Source of the DNA: Dissophora ornata
Taxonomy: Eukaryota; Mortierellomycota; Mortierellomycetes; Mortierellales; Mortierellaceae
Direction: 5' to 3'
DNA length: 12,234 bases
NCBI GenBank assembly: GCA_025201705.1
Contig: MU617481.1
Location: forward strand, 1-12,234
Position 1 is the stretch's first letter. Every line of letters begins with the position of its first letter. The translations under genes and the position numbers were made by a program. Of the stretch, positions 1 to 7,303 are shown in pieces. The notes beneath the pieces were generated by a model. The model had not been told where the DNA came from, ran no database searches, and was given only the letters and a program-made list of their open reading frames with translations.

Positions 1-66
<66 letters not shown>
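1..66. repeat. 66-base poly(T) homopolymer at window edge
   Basis: Sixty-six consecutive T bases are followed by a T-rich stretch up to about position 101. On the strand coding for VAC8 this is a poly(A) run starting about 45 nt after its stop codon. No AATAAA-type signal is visible between the stop and the run, so an A-rich element could serve in 3'-end formation. A low-complexity assembly edge is equally possible. VAC8 keeps six introns, so this is not the tail of a processed retrocopy of that gene. Confidence 0.9.
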
Positions 67-113
67 CGCTTTTTTTTTGTTTCATTTTGTTGTTTTTCGT
101 TGAAGTATGCTAA

Positions 114-3100
114 TTAATTCCAGCTCTTCTCTGACTCTGGTTGCGACAGCATGTTAAGCACCCGTCTTGCCAGTCCAACAATCTCGCTCTCGTCCGTCTG
201 GCCATCGTCAATCTGCTGGTGGTGTAGCGAGGTCGACTCCAGCGTCTGCGTCAACCGTGTCACGGCGGGTATAATGTCGTGTGAGCGCGTAATCAGATCA
301 ATCAGGTCCGCATCACCTCCCTCCAGGAACTGAACAATCGTCCAGATAGCAATATGTTGGAATGTCTTATCAACGCTGTCCAGGAATCTGGAAAGGTATC
401 CATGAAGACCACCCTTGGGCGTATCCCACACATCGATAAATTGCTGGTAGTTCTGGACTTTTGAAGACAAGTTTCCAATGGCCGCTGCACTGTTGCCTTG
501 TACCTCAACGCTCGCGGAATCTGTGAGGGGGACCAGCACACGAAGAGCTCCTAGCTGAAGCAATCTTGGCTTGAGTTCGTCTAAATGGAGAGCATATGCA
601 CGGTCAGATTCCACTTGACAACGACCAATGCTGGTGAGAGTACACAAATTTCATGACGATATTCTTACCACTCAAAGCCAAGACGGCAACACAAGCCGTC
701 ATCTCTGACTGAACGCTCAAAGGGACACTCAAAACCAAGTCGCAAACGCGCTCAACTGCTCCTGCCTCGACAATGGCCTTCTTGTTGCGCTCACTGCTTG
801 CTGCCAGGTTGCGGAGGGTCGAAATGGCATGGCACTGAATCTCTTCGTTCTCATCATATGCCAACAACTCGATCAAGGGCTCGAGGAACCCTGCGTCAAT
901 AATTGGTGACTCGTTCAAAGGGTGGATCGAAATGTTGCGAATGCAAGCAACGGAGGAAAGGATAAGGGGCAAAAAGGTCGACTTCAGCAGATGAAGAAGA
1001 GGCGTCAAGCCGCGGGAGCGAACAATCTCAAGCTGGTACTTCTCGTCCGAGGCCAGGTTACGGAGGGCCAAAGCAGCCTGGCACTCAACTTTAAGACTGG
1101 TCGAATCCATGAGCCCAATAAGCGCGTTAACGAGCTTGGGCTCCGTCTGTGCTAGCTTTTTCCGATTGGCGCTGTCGACGGCGATATTACTGAGGGCTGT
1201 TGTGCAGTAGTACTGGACATCGGTGTCCGGGGAGCTCAGCAAATTAACCAATACAGGGATGGCTCCCGCGTTAACCAGTTGCTGTCTGTTCTCGTCAGAG
1301 TGCGTCATGTTTAGGAGAGCGCCCGTTGCATTTCGCTGGACCCTCATATCCTTGGATCTTGCTAGACGTGTCAGAGGAACAAGCGCTCCTGATTTCGCAA
1401 TCTTTGTCTTGTTCTCATCTATAGAGTAAACAGAAAGTGGGTTAGAATGAGAGTGTATTGATTACACGAGAAGAATTGCGTTTGGGGGTTGATGCATACC
1501 ATGGGTGGCGAGATTAGTGATGCAGCCCACAGCGTTGCACTGGACCTCGACATTGGGCGAAAGCATCTGGCGAATAAGTGGTTCGAGTCCTCCGAGCTTC
1601 ACGATCAACAGCTTGTTGTCAGCTATTTCATATAAAACAGATGATCGTTTAGGTGTGGGCAATAACGTCGCTTGTGCTATCTCTGGTTTGATGTGCTGGA
1701 AAACATGTCACTTACGATTGACAGCCAAGTTACCCAAGGCCGCTGATGCAGCCCTCTGGACCTCAACATCGTGTGACTGGAGCAGAAAGAGAACGGGCTC
1801 AAGAGTGTCCCGATCTACGGCCTTGACATCTAGTATTGCAAGTGTTACAGAAGAGAATCATGATAAAATGCACGGAGGGTCATTTCTGTGTTAGTACTTG
1901 ATGCATTTCGCCATCTGTTTGATCTTGAACTGATCTTCAGAGCGATAAAGCATACCTTTTTCTGTGATCTCAGCAAAGGCAAGAGCAGCCGAACGCTGCA
2001 GGTCGACATTGTCCGAGAAGGCCAAAGTAGAGAGGGCACGAAGGGGGTCACCTTCGAAAAAGTTGGTCTCTGTGCGGTCTATTTGATAATAAGGAGTCAG
2101 TTGGTCAGTCATTCAGTCATACAGCATGGCACGCGGACCGCTTGAGAAGCATAGCGCAAAAATAGGGACAACAATAAAAAGATAGGAGATGAAAAAAAGA
2201 CCCCGCATTCGGTCCAGCCCAACAGAGTAAACAATGTCCAAGCATCAAACGCGGGGGAGGTAGGCAGTGCAGAGTAGGGAGGAATGATAGGGATTGTCCG
2301 TTCACAAATGGCTCAATGCCCTGAGTCCTGAGAATAACGAGACGAGGGCGGGTGGAAATGAAGGACAATGATGCGGTTTGCGAGGGAAAGCGAGGGTGGC
2401 AAAGTAGAGAACCCATCCTCCATTGGTGTCGTTCCCTTGTACCTATCCTCCTATTGCTGGCCCCTCTTCAGTGTCGGGTCCTGTCTCCAACACCCCCTTG
2501 AATCTCTTAGCTCTGGGAAAAAACAAACGCGTGGCGAACCGTGGTTGCAAAGCCATTATGAAGCGAAAGGAATGACAAAAGCAAGATCGGATTATGCACA
2601 TCGACTATTGCGCATTGTCCCGTGCCCAGACCCCCTTGTTCCGACTGGTCCATATCCTTTCCCCCAAACATGGGAGTAATGAAAGACACGCCTCAGGGCG
2701 AAGATGAGTGGCCATTTCGACGACAACCAGTCCTCTGTTCGCTTCTTTTGTCCGTGGGAATCGCTGATTTGGTGTTGATGCCCAATCACCTCCGCGGGTA
2801 AAAAATAAATAAATGGAAAATTCATTGCACTTACTCTCCAAAAACTGCAGCAGGTCGGCTACAGCTTCGCGCTCATTCTCCTGGAGAAGGGGTTCGTAGA
2901 GACCGTTCCCAGTGCGGTCTGTTGGGATGAAGGCGGTTCCAGGTGATTTTGAGTTGCATAATCATCAAGGCGATCCGTCCAGTGAATAACCAAGGGAGCC
3001 GTGCGGTTGAATGATGAGCAGCGGAGTCAGTTGACGACGACGAGGTCGAGACAACAACAAAACAACAACAACAACGTATGAGGTGAGGTTCAGGGGGCGG

Positions 3101-3296
3101 AGTCAAGTGGACCGTAAACATATAGAAAGAAGAAGAAAAAAGAAAAGAAAGAGAGTTTATTAGAAAGCACCATACAGCAGACGCTCAATTAGCCCATCCG
3201 ACAGAGAGCAGCGGACGCGCCATGCGTGAGCCATGGTTATAGAAGGCAGCCCCACTACTTACCGACGAAGCAGCAACTTGAGCAGACGGCACCCAT
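114..3296 (-). CDS. VAC8: Vac8-like armadillo-repeat vacuolar membrane scaffold, seven coding exons
   Basis: Exons, in coding order: 3296-3263, 2918-2835, 2078-1956, 1829-1716, 1622-1500, 1418-669, 580-114. Together they give 564 aa and a TAA stop; yeast Vac8 is 578 aa. Residues 1-11 read [11 protein letters not shown]: Gly2 suits N-myristoylation and Cys5, Cys8 and Cys9 suit palmitoylation, as in the family's SH4-type leader. From about residue 28 to 525 the protein is tandem armadillo repeats, with signature stretches such as [35 protein letters not shown] and [11 protein letters not shown]. The C-terminal tail (about 530-564) is acidic and polar. Vac8 proteins anchor on the vacuole membrane and serve as scaffolds for vacuole inheritance, homotypic fusion, nucleus-vacuole contacts and Atg13-linked autophagy. 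The six introns are 344, 756, 126, 93, 81 and 88 bp, and all interrupt a codon after its first base. The start was chosen because the small 5' exon restores the lipidation leader and has a GTAAGT donor; exon 2 has no in-frame ATG. Family assignment is very secure; the boundary of exon 1 is strong but inferred. Confidence 0.95.
2079..2834 (-). other. Unusually long (756 bp) second intron of VAC8
   Basis: The donor is A|GTAAGT at 2835/2834 and the acceptor is AAATAG| at 2079/2078. Splicing joins A+AC into Asn40 and preserves the family sequence LLQFLENRTETNFF. Five of the other eleven introns here are 75-93 bp and five are 101-133 bp; only the first VAC8 intron (344 bp) is also long. I scanned both strands by eye for box C/D (TGATGA) snoRNA signals and for an extra in-frame exon and saw neither. 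The contents look like unique sequence with no recognised element. Confidence 0.85.
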
Positions 3297-3664
3297 GGAG
3301 GAAGAGTCGATATTTCTTCTTTTTTTATTTGAGCGAAGTTACTTGTCAAAGCTGTAGGGCCAAGAATCGGAGATGGAAGAATCGAGGAAGAGAGAGGAAG
3401 AGAAGAAAAAAAGGATTAATCGAACGAAAAAAAAAAGGAGGGAGAGGAGAGCCCTGATGCTGTCTGTGGATTGCTGCAGGTTTTATTTTTTTTTTCCCTT
3501 TCTCTTCGCGTCGTTGGAGATGTTGGCTTGTGCGGTTACGAAATTGAGCAAGAGTGGAGGGAAGCTTTGTCGCTGCAGCGAGGTCAGTCGGTGCGGGGGA
3601 GAGCACTACAGAAACGTCCACGTTTCGAGAGAGGACTCGCTCCTTAACAACAGGGGCGGGGGGA

Positions 3665-3720
3665 GGATGGCGAAGGGATGGCGAAGGGATGGCGAGGGGA
3701 TGGCGAAGGGGATGGCGAAG
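3665..3720. repeat. Five-copy 11-12 bp tandem repeat (unit GGATGGCGAAG)
   Basis: Units begin at 3665, 3676, 3687, 3698 and 3710. The third carries GAGG for GAAG, and one extra G precedes the fifth. The array lies inside the CT-rich VAC8 leader, about 370-425 bp upstream of the VAC8 ATG. It is a minisatellite that may vary in copy number between strains; no coding role is supported. Confidence 0.9.
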
Positions 3721-4084
3721 GGATCGGGGTTGGTAATCCGGAGGCTGTTCGATGGAGCATAAGCAATGTGCGGGAGGGAGGCAAAGCCGGAGGCAAGGAG
3801 CGGTTGCAGAAGCATGGACATGTACGCTACCTGGGGGGTTGGAGGGGGAGGGATTGCAGTGGCGAAAGAATGCAAGGAAGAGCAAGAGAATGAGAGAAAG
3901 AGTCGGTGTTGAACGACGAGGGGATAATGGGGCGGCGGTGGGAGTGGAGAAAGGCGAAGGAGCTAAAAGAAAAGAGAAATACAAAAACAGCCGAGACAGA
4001 AAAGTCAGAGACACACACAGGGAGAGACAGGGATGGCGTCGTTTGCGCTCGTTTGCACTTTTCAGACGCGTTTATCATCGGCTG

Positions 4085-4123
4085 TGATGTCAGCTCGGTC
4101 AGCCAGGGCCGAGCTATCACGTG
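4085..4123. promoter_or_regulatory. CRE-like octamer, 7-bp inverted repeat and E-box cluster
   Basis: Within 39 bp there are three motifs: TGATGTCA (4085-4092, one base from the CRE palindrome TGACGTCA), the perfect inverted repeat AGCTCGG/CCGAGCT (4092-4098 and 4109-4115, 10-nt spacer), and CACGTG (4118-4123). CACGTG is the core bound by fungal bHLH factors such as Cbf1 and Pho4. The cluster is about 790-830 bp upstream of the VAC8 start and downstream of the MARVEL gene, so a VAC8 promoter role is the simpler reading. The motifs are seen directly; function is inferred. Confidence 0.5.
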
Positions 4124-4130
4124 CGCAGCC

Positions 4131-4142
4131 TGCATGCATGCA
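4131..4142. repeat. Overlapping TGCATGCA palindromes
   Basis: Two overlapping copies of the 8-bp palindrome TGCATGCA lie at 4131-4138 and 4135-4142, just after the E-box. Further exact copies occur at 5999-6006, 9198-9205 and 9213-9220. Confidence 0.75.
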
Positions 4143-4210
4143 TGATGCAGCCCTCCATGCATCTGTTCTCTTCGTATTCTTTGTATTCTTTTTCCTCAGC
4201 GACCAACCTG

Positions 4211-4216
4211 TTTATT
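4211..4216 (-). terminator. AATAAA poly(A) signal for the MARVEL gene
   Basis: TTTATT on the plus strand reads AATAAA on the minus strand, about 122 nt after the TGA/TAA-type end of the MARVEL reading frame. It is the first such hexamer downstream of the stop, so it is the likely cleavage signal. Confidence 0.5.
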
Positions 4217-4223
4217 ATTATGT

Positions 4224-4249
4224 GATAGGGGAATAGGGGGGAATAGGGG
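4224..4249. repeat. Triple AATAGGGG-type repeat (C-rich on the transcribed strand)
   Basis: Three successive G runs of 4, 6 and 4 bases are separated by AATA spacers. In the MARVEL transcript the region would be C-rich and would lie in the 3' UTR just before the poly(A) signal. It does not meet the four-run rule for a standard three-layer G-quadruplex. Confidence 0.7.
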
Positions 4250-4337
4250 CTATGTAGATGGCGGCGATGGATGGACGCCCATTGTATATGGCATGACCAC
4301 AGGTTGAATACAGACACGACAAATGAGTATCGATGCT

Positions 4338-5513
4338 TTAAAAGTGCTCCGGCCGGGGCATCTCCATCACTGGCGTGCCAGGCTGCTGTGGGTTTATGTA
4401 CTGGCTTCCATATGGCGAATTCGGGATGGGCGCTCCCATCATTGGGTACGTTTGCTGTGGATACGTTTGCTGTGGGTACGCCGGCTGTTGTGGGGGATAC
4501 ATGTTGCCAGAATTGCCGTACGGATTAGGGTGATACTGATCATATGTCGATGCTGACAGATTGGACACGGCAGACCCTTGCTGAATGTGGCCTGTTTCCT
4601 GACCAAAATAGCCGCCGTTAGCTCCCGACGTGGTGTTGTAGTCGTATGGCCCCGGGTTGGATTGGTAACTGGCCTGAGCCACATGGCCGCCACTGGGATA
4701 GGTGTTGTAAGGGGAAGGTGTTCCTGACATGGGAAGGACAACAGCAGCTGGGGGAGTCGCCACGAGTGCTGGGGTTGCAATGACAGGGTCTTGGTAAACG
4801 TTGTTGGAGAAGTGGCCACCGGTTCCTGCGCTTGTCGCCGTGGCTGGCTCCAAGACCGAGGTGCCTGGGGCAGTGGACGCAGGGTCTGTTGATGGCGAGG
4901 TCGCCTCTTCGTCCTTGGGCTCTTCAACCGGGTTCTCATAATTCGCCTCGGCGCGTCGGTACTGAGATGGCGAGGGTCCCAACTGGTACTCGCCTCCGAT
5001 CTTGACCTGGGCGGCCTTCTTGTCGCGGACAGCCCTCTGGATCGAGAATATGATCAAAATGACTGCAGTGGCCATGAAGAGCAGAGCAGAGGCGATGCAG
5101 AAGGCAGTAGAGGCAAACATGGACTGACAGGCGCGGATGAAGTTCTTGTCGTCCGTGTCCTTGCCCGTGGGAAGCACTTTACAGGAAACATTCGTCATGC
5201 CATTGGCGGGTTTGGCAATGCCTCCAACAGCCGCCAGAACCCAGACGACGATAGCAAGGCCAACCCAGCAGCCCTCGATGTTGGCATTGACAGTGCGTCC
5301 AGACTTTTGTCGGATGACGAGGGTTAGTGTTATGATGGTGGAGATGAAGGCAAAGGCGAGTGTCCCGCAGGCGATAGCGGACACGGAGCCAGGGTCTGGT
5401 GAGTTGGGATAGGCTGAGAGATAGAGACAGCAGCAGACGATGACAATGACACCCGAGAAGAAGGTGCCGATCTGGACCAGGAACAGAGTCCGAGATGTCG
5501 GTGCGATATTCAT
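4338..5513 (-). CDS. MARVEL/SUR7-like four-span membrane protein with long Pro/Tyr/Gln tail
   Basis: A single exon of 391 aa. Four hydrophobic segments lie at about residues 9-33, 44-67, 81-100 and 132-158, separated by short loops. This is the layout of fungal MARVEL-domain proteins (the Nce102 and Sur7 group) that organise plasma-membrane and eisosome domains. The loop between spans 3 and 4 has two cysteines (Cys111, Cys129) that could pair outside the cell. The remaining ~230 residues form a predicted cytosolic, disordered tail. It starts basic (RAVRDKKAAQVK), continues Ala/Thr/Pro-rich, and ends rich in Tyr, Pro, Asn and Gln, with repeated YPQQT units near 347-357. The ATG has A at -3 and is preceded by a CT-rich leader. 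The exact subfamily is uncertain: the tail is much longer than in Nce102 (about 173 aa) and I do not see a diagnostic Sur7 signature, so no symbol is given. Confidence 0.85.
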   Translation of the reverse strand: MNIAPTSRTLFLVQIGTFFSGVIVIVCCCLYLSAYPNSPDPGSVSAIACGTLAFAFISTIITLTLVIRQKSGRTVNANIEGCWVGLAIVVWVLAAVGGIAKPANGMTNVSCKVLPTGKDTDDKNFIRACQSMFASTAFCIASALLFMATAVILIIFSIQRAVRDKKAAQVKIGGEYQLGPSPSQYRRAEANYENPVEEPKDEEATSPSTDPASTAPGTSVLEPATATSAGTGGHFSNNVYQDPVIATPALVATPPAAVVLPMSGTPSPYNTYPSGGHVAQASYQSNPGPYDYNTTSGANGGYFGQETGHIQQGSAVSNLSASTYDQYHPNPYGNSGNMYPPQQPAYPQQTYPQQTYPMMGAPIPNSPYGSQYINPQQPGTPVMEMPRPEHF

Positions 5514-5838
5514 GTTGTGTGTGCGTGCTCCTGTATGGCGGGAAATGGAAGAGGGGAGAGTGGCAGTTGGGGTTAAAGTGCAGGAGGGTGGAGGGAAAAA
5601 AGGGTTATCGGGAATGAGAGGGGAGAGAGAAGGAGTGAGGAGAAGGAAATAAAAGAAAGAGGTGCCAAAAACAAAGTGAACCGCTCAGCCATTCTCATTC
5701 TCTAAACAAAGCATCAGCTCTCAAGCGATGTTCGTCATCGGTGCGATGAATTCATTCTCCTCCCTGGACCATCTTTCCTGGACTGAGCGGGGAGAAGACG
5801 ATGATGACACACGCACATCCATTTACCCTTAGGATGAG
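5514..5838 (-). promoter_or_regulatory. Leader and promoter region of the MARVEL gene
   Basis: Immediately upstream of the MARVEL ATG the coding strand is CT-rich (plus-strand purine run at about 5580-5665), resembling the leaders of VAC8 and the 9339-11747 gene. Beyond it the sequence is mixed and unique. No TATA box at a convincing distance and no known operator were recognised. Confidence 0.5.
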
Positions 5839-5875
5839 GTTGGATGAGTGAGTTTGCCTGTCGGTTTCATCCAAC
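5839..5875. repeat. Perfect inverted repeat, 9-bp arms, 19-nt spacer
   Basis: GTTGGATGA (5839-5847) is mirrored by TCATCCAAC (5867-5875). The pair could form a stem-loop or serve as a dyad binding site. It lies about 325-360 bp upstream of the MARVEL start and about 735 bp past the RTC3 stop. Confidence 0.8.
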
Positions 5876-6609
5876 TCTAAAATTGTTATAATTAGCACTG
5901 GCAAATCAATAATGCTAGTCTGTTGTCAGCCAGAAAACCAAGGGTCCTCTCTGGATGGGAAGTACAAACAGCGTGCCAAGAGAAATCGAAAGGCACCATG
6001 CATGCAGCCTATCCTTGCGAGGCTTTTTTTTTTTTTGTTCAGGCAGACCCTGTAATTAGCAGCCAAGACGGTCCATATGAACATGTGCACTCCGACAGCC
6101 CGAAACTTGCAAAAAACGACAAAAAAGCAAAGACATCATCGGTGGTTCCTTCCACACAACTGGATAATATGCTTGCATTTATGCAAAACGAGAAAACGCG
6201 TTGATTACCATGAAAAAGAGAGGCTTTGCCAAACGTGATTTTTTTTGCACCATTTCATCAAAGTTACGATATCTTCGATCATAAAGAAGTCATACAGATG
6301 GCGAACCGCGCTTGGACGCTCCCTGTGGGGAACTTTGTAGCTCGATCATTGGTCCTCAAAGTTCACCCAAAACTTTCATTAATGCATTCAAGCTTTCGTG
6401 GTTCTTTATTTTTTTTCGCGCCGATTTAGTTACAGGCGAATGTCCAAATTCAGCAGACAGAAAGGAATAAAGAGAATCGACGGTAAGGGTGGGGAACTAT
6501 ATACACAGCCACTCCAGGCTAGAACTGTCATCTTCGTCATCATCGTGAGGTTTTGATCTTGCTAATCGTCTTTCGTCATACAGAAAGCAGTTTTTCTGTG
6601 TGCTCGATT
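5876..6609. other. Gene-free spacer between the MARVEL and RTC3-type genes
   Basis: No credible coding region, tRNA or other RNA gene was recognised here. The only longer plus-strand frame (5923-6204) lacks an ATG start and runs through an oligo(T) tract as a phenylalanine string. The region contains T tracts at 6025-6036 and around 6240, one TGCATGCA (5999-6006) and a minus-strand AATAAA (6405-6410). That hexamer could end the RTC3-type transcript with a 3' UTR of about 200 nt. Confidence 0.6.
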
Positions 6610-7063
6610 TTAGACTCTAGATCCTTGGATCTCGCCTTCGAGAACAATCCTCTCGATGACCTCCTGCTTATCCTCGGTGCCGAAGATGGCATCGAGATCA
6701 GACTTTGCGGGGCGGGCAGCTCTGCCCTCGAAGCCCTTTCCTGTCTCGGTCTGGAAGATGTCAAAAGCTATAGCGACCGTACAAAGGGATCAGAGGACAA
6801 CAGTTTCAAGTTTACCAAAAACCATTGCGAGACAAAAAATGCTGAGTATCCTCGCTGTTGCAACTGATGGACAGCGAACACTTACTTTGAACGACGTCGA
6901 CAAGGGATACAGATCCTGAGGCCTCTTCTGAGGGCTTCTTTTGGCCACTGTAGTGGCTCTTCTGAGCACGGTACTTGAGGGCCATGCCGGGCTCGGTCAT
7001 GATAAAGACATCGGGCATACGCTGGCTGGGGTTGTTGGGGGCTTTGTAAACGATCTTTTCCAT
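6610..7063 (-). CDS. RTC3: Rtc3-type protein with a lone FYSH (SBDS N-terminal-like) domain
   Basis: Exons 7063-6886 and 6767-6610, separated by a 118-bp phase-1 intron (donor A|GTAAGT, acceptor TATAG|), give 111 aa and TAA. That is the same length as S. cerevisiae Rtc3. Family features are SLVDVVQTFDIFQ (about 53-65), then the helical region KSDLDAIFGTEDKQEVIERIV (81-101, stated here as its span) and the end LEGEIQ (102-107). These match the second half of the SBDS N-terminal fold, where SBDS itself has a GTDDQ...LTKGELQ-type ending. Yeast Rtc3 is a small RNA-metabolism/stress-induced protein suggested to bind RNA; the biochemical role is not settled. The domain stands alone: the second and third domains of the ribosome-maturation factor SBDS are absent, so this is not SBDS. 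A Lys/Ser-rich loop (about 34-52) separates the first strand region from the core. The ATG has A at -3 and follows a CT-rich leader. The gene is divergent to the COX14-like gene. Confidence 0.85.
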
Positions 7064-7303
7064 GTTGAATGAGAAGAAGTGAAGTGTTTGGAACAGGAAG
7101 GAAGGGTTTTTGTGTGTGGGTCTCTCTCTCTAGGAGGTTTCACGTCTGACAAATGAATGGGGTCTGTCCGCGTGGTAGGAAAAGCAGTCGATGACATCAC
7201 ATGACTCGGGATTTCGTGGCAAAAACGCCCACACCAGTGTTTTGACAACCGACTTGCTCCTGCATCAACCTACCGCCTTTTTACCCAGGAACACACAGAC
7301 ACC
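7064..7303. promoter_or_regulatory. 240-bp bidirectional promoter between RTC3 and COX14-like genes
   Basis: Two divergent ATGs are only 240 bp apart, so both transcripts must start from this interval. Visible motifs are the octamer TGACATCA (7192-7199) followed directly by ATGACTC (7201-7207), which resembles half of a bZIP (Gcn4/AP-1) site. A CT dinucleotide stretch sits near 7122-7132. The RTC3 side is CT-rich on its coding strand. Which gene the motifs serve is not determinable from sequence. Confidence 0.6.

Larger units (their letters stand above)
3297..4200 (-). promoter_or_regulatory. VAC8 leader and promoter region, strongly CT-rich on the coding strand
   Basis: This region between VAC8 and the MARVEL gene holds no gene I can support. 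On the minus strand it is dominated by polypyrimidine blocks (plus-strand purine runs at about 3366-3450 and 3655-4030). Similar CT-rich blocks precede the other minus-strand genes. It encodes long but low-complexity reading frames (Pro, Ser, Leu, Phe rich on the minus strand; Arg, Lys, Gly rich on the plus strand) that look like composition artefacts. It contains the tandem repeat at 3665-3720 and the palindrome/E-box cluster at 4085-4142. The exact transcription start cannot be read from the sequence. Confidence 0.6.

Noticed and set aside
1..113. Poly(A) tail marking VAC8 as a processed retrogene
   Set aside because: The gene retains six well-formed introns and a promoter-like upstream region.
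2079..2834. Possible intron-hosted snoRNA or cassette exon in VAC8
   Set aside because: No C/D box pair was found on either strand and the flanking exons already join in frame with full family sequence.
3346..4014. 222-codon minus-strand reading frame with a hydrophobic, signal-peptide-like start
   Set aside because: It lies entirely in the CT-rich VAC8 leader, its composition (Pro, Ser, Leu, Phe, His) follows from polypyrimidine sequence and the tandem repeat, and no family is recognisable.
3373..4145. Several overlapping plus-strand frames rich in Arg, Lys, Glu and Gly
   Set aside because: They are the complement of the same CT-rich tract, overlap one another in different frames, and show no conserved-looking segment.
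4224..4249. G-quadruplex
   Set aside because: Only three G runs are present, and the six-base run is too short to supply two three-base runs with a loop.
5923..6204. 93-codon plus-strand frame in the spacer
   Set aside because: It begins at TTG rather than ATG, reads through an oligo(T) tract, and shows no domain or splice structure.
6610..7063. Full SBDS ribosome-maturation factor
   Set aside because: The frame ends right after the N-terminal FYSH-type domain. Length and ending match the short Rtc3 family, and no further exons encoding SBDS domains II or III follow.
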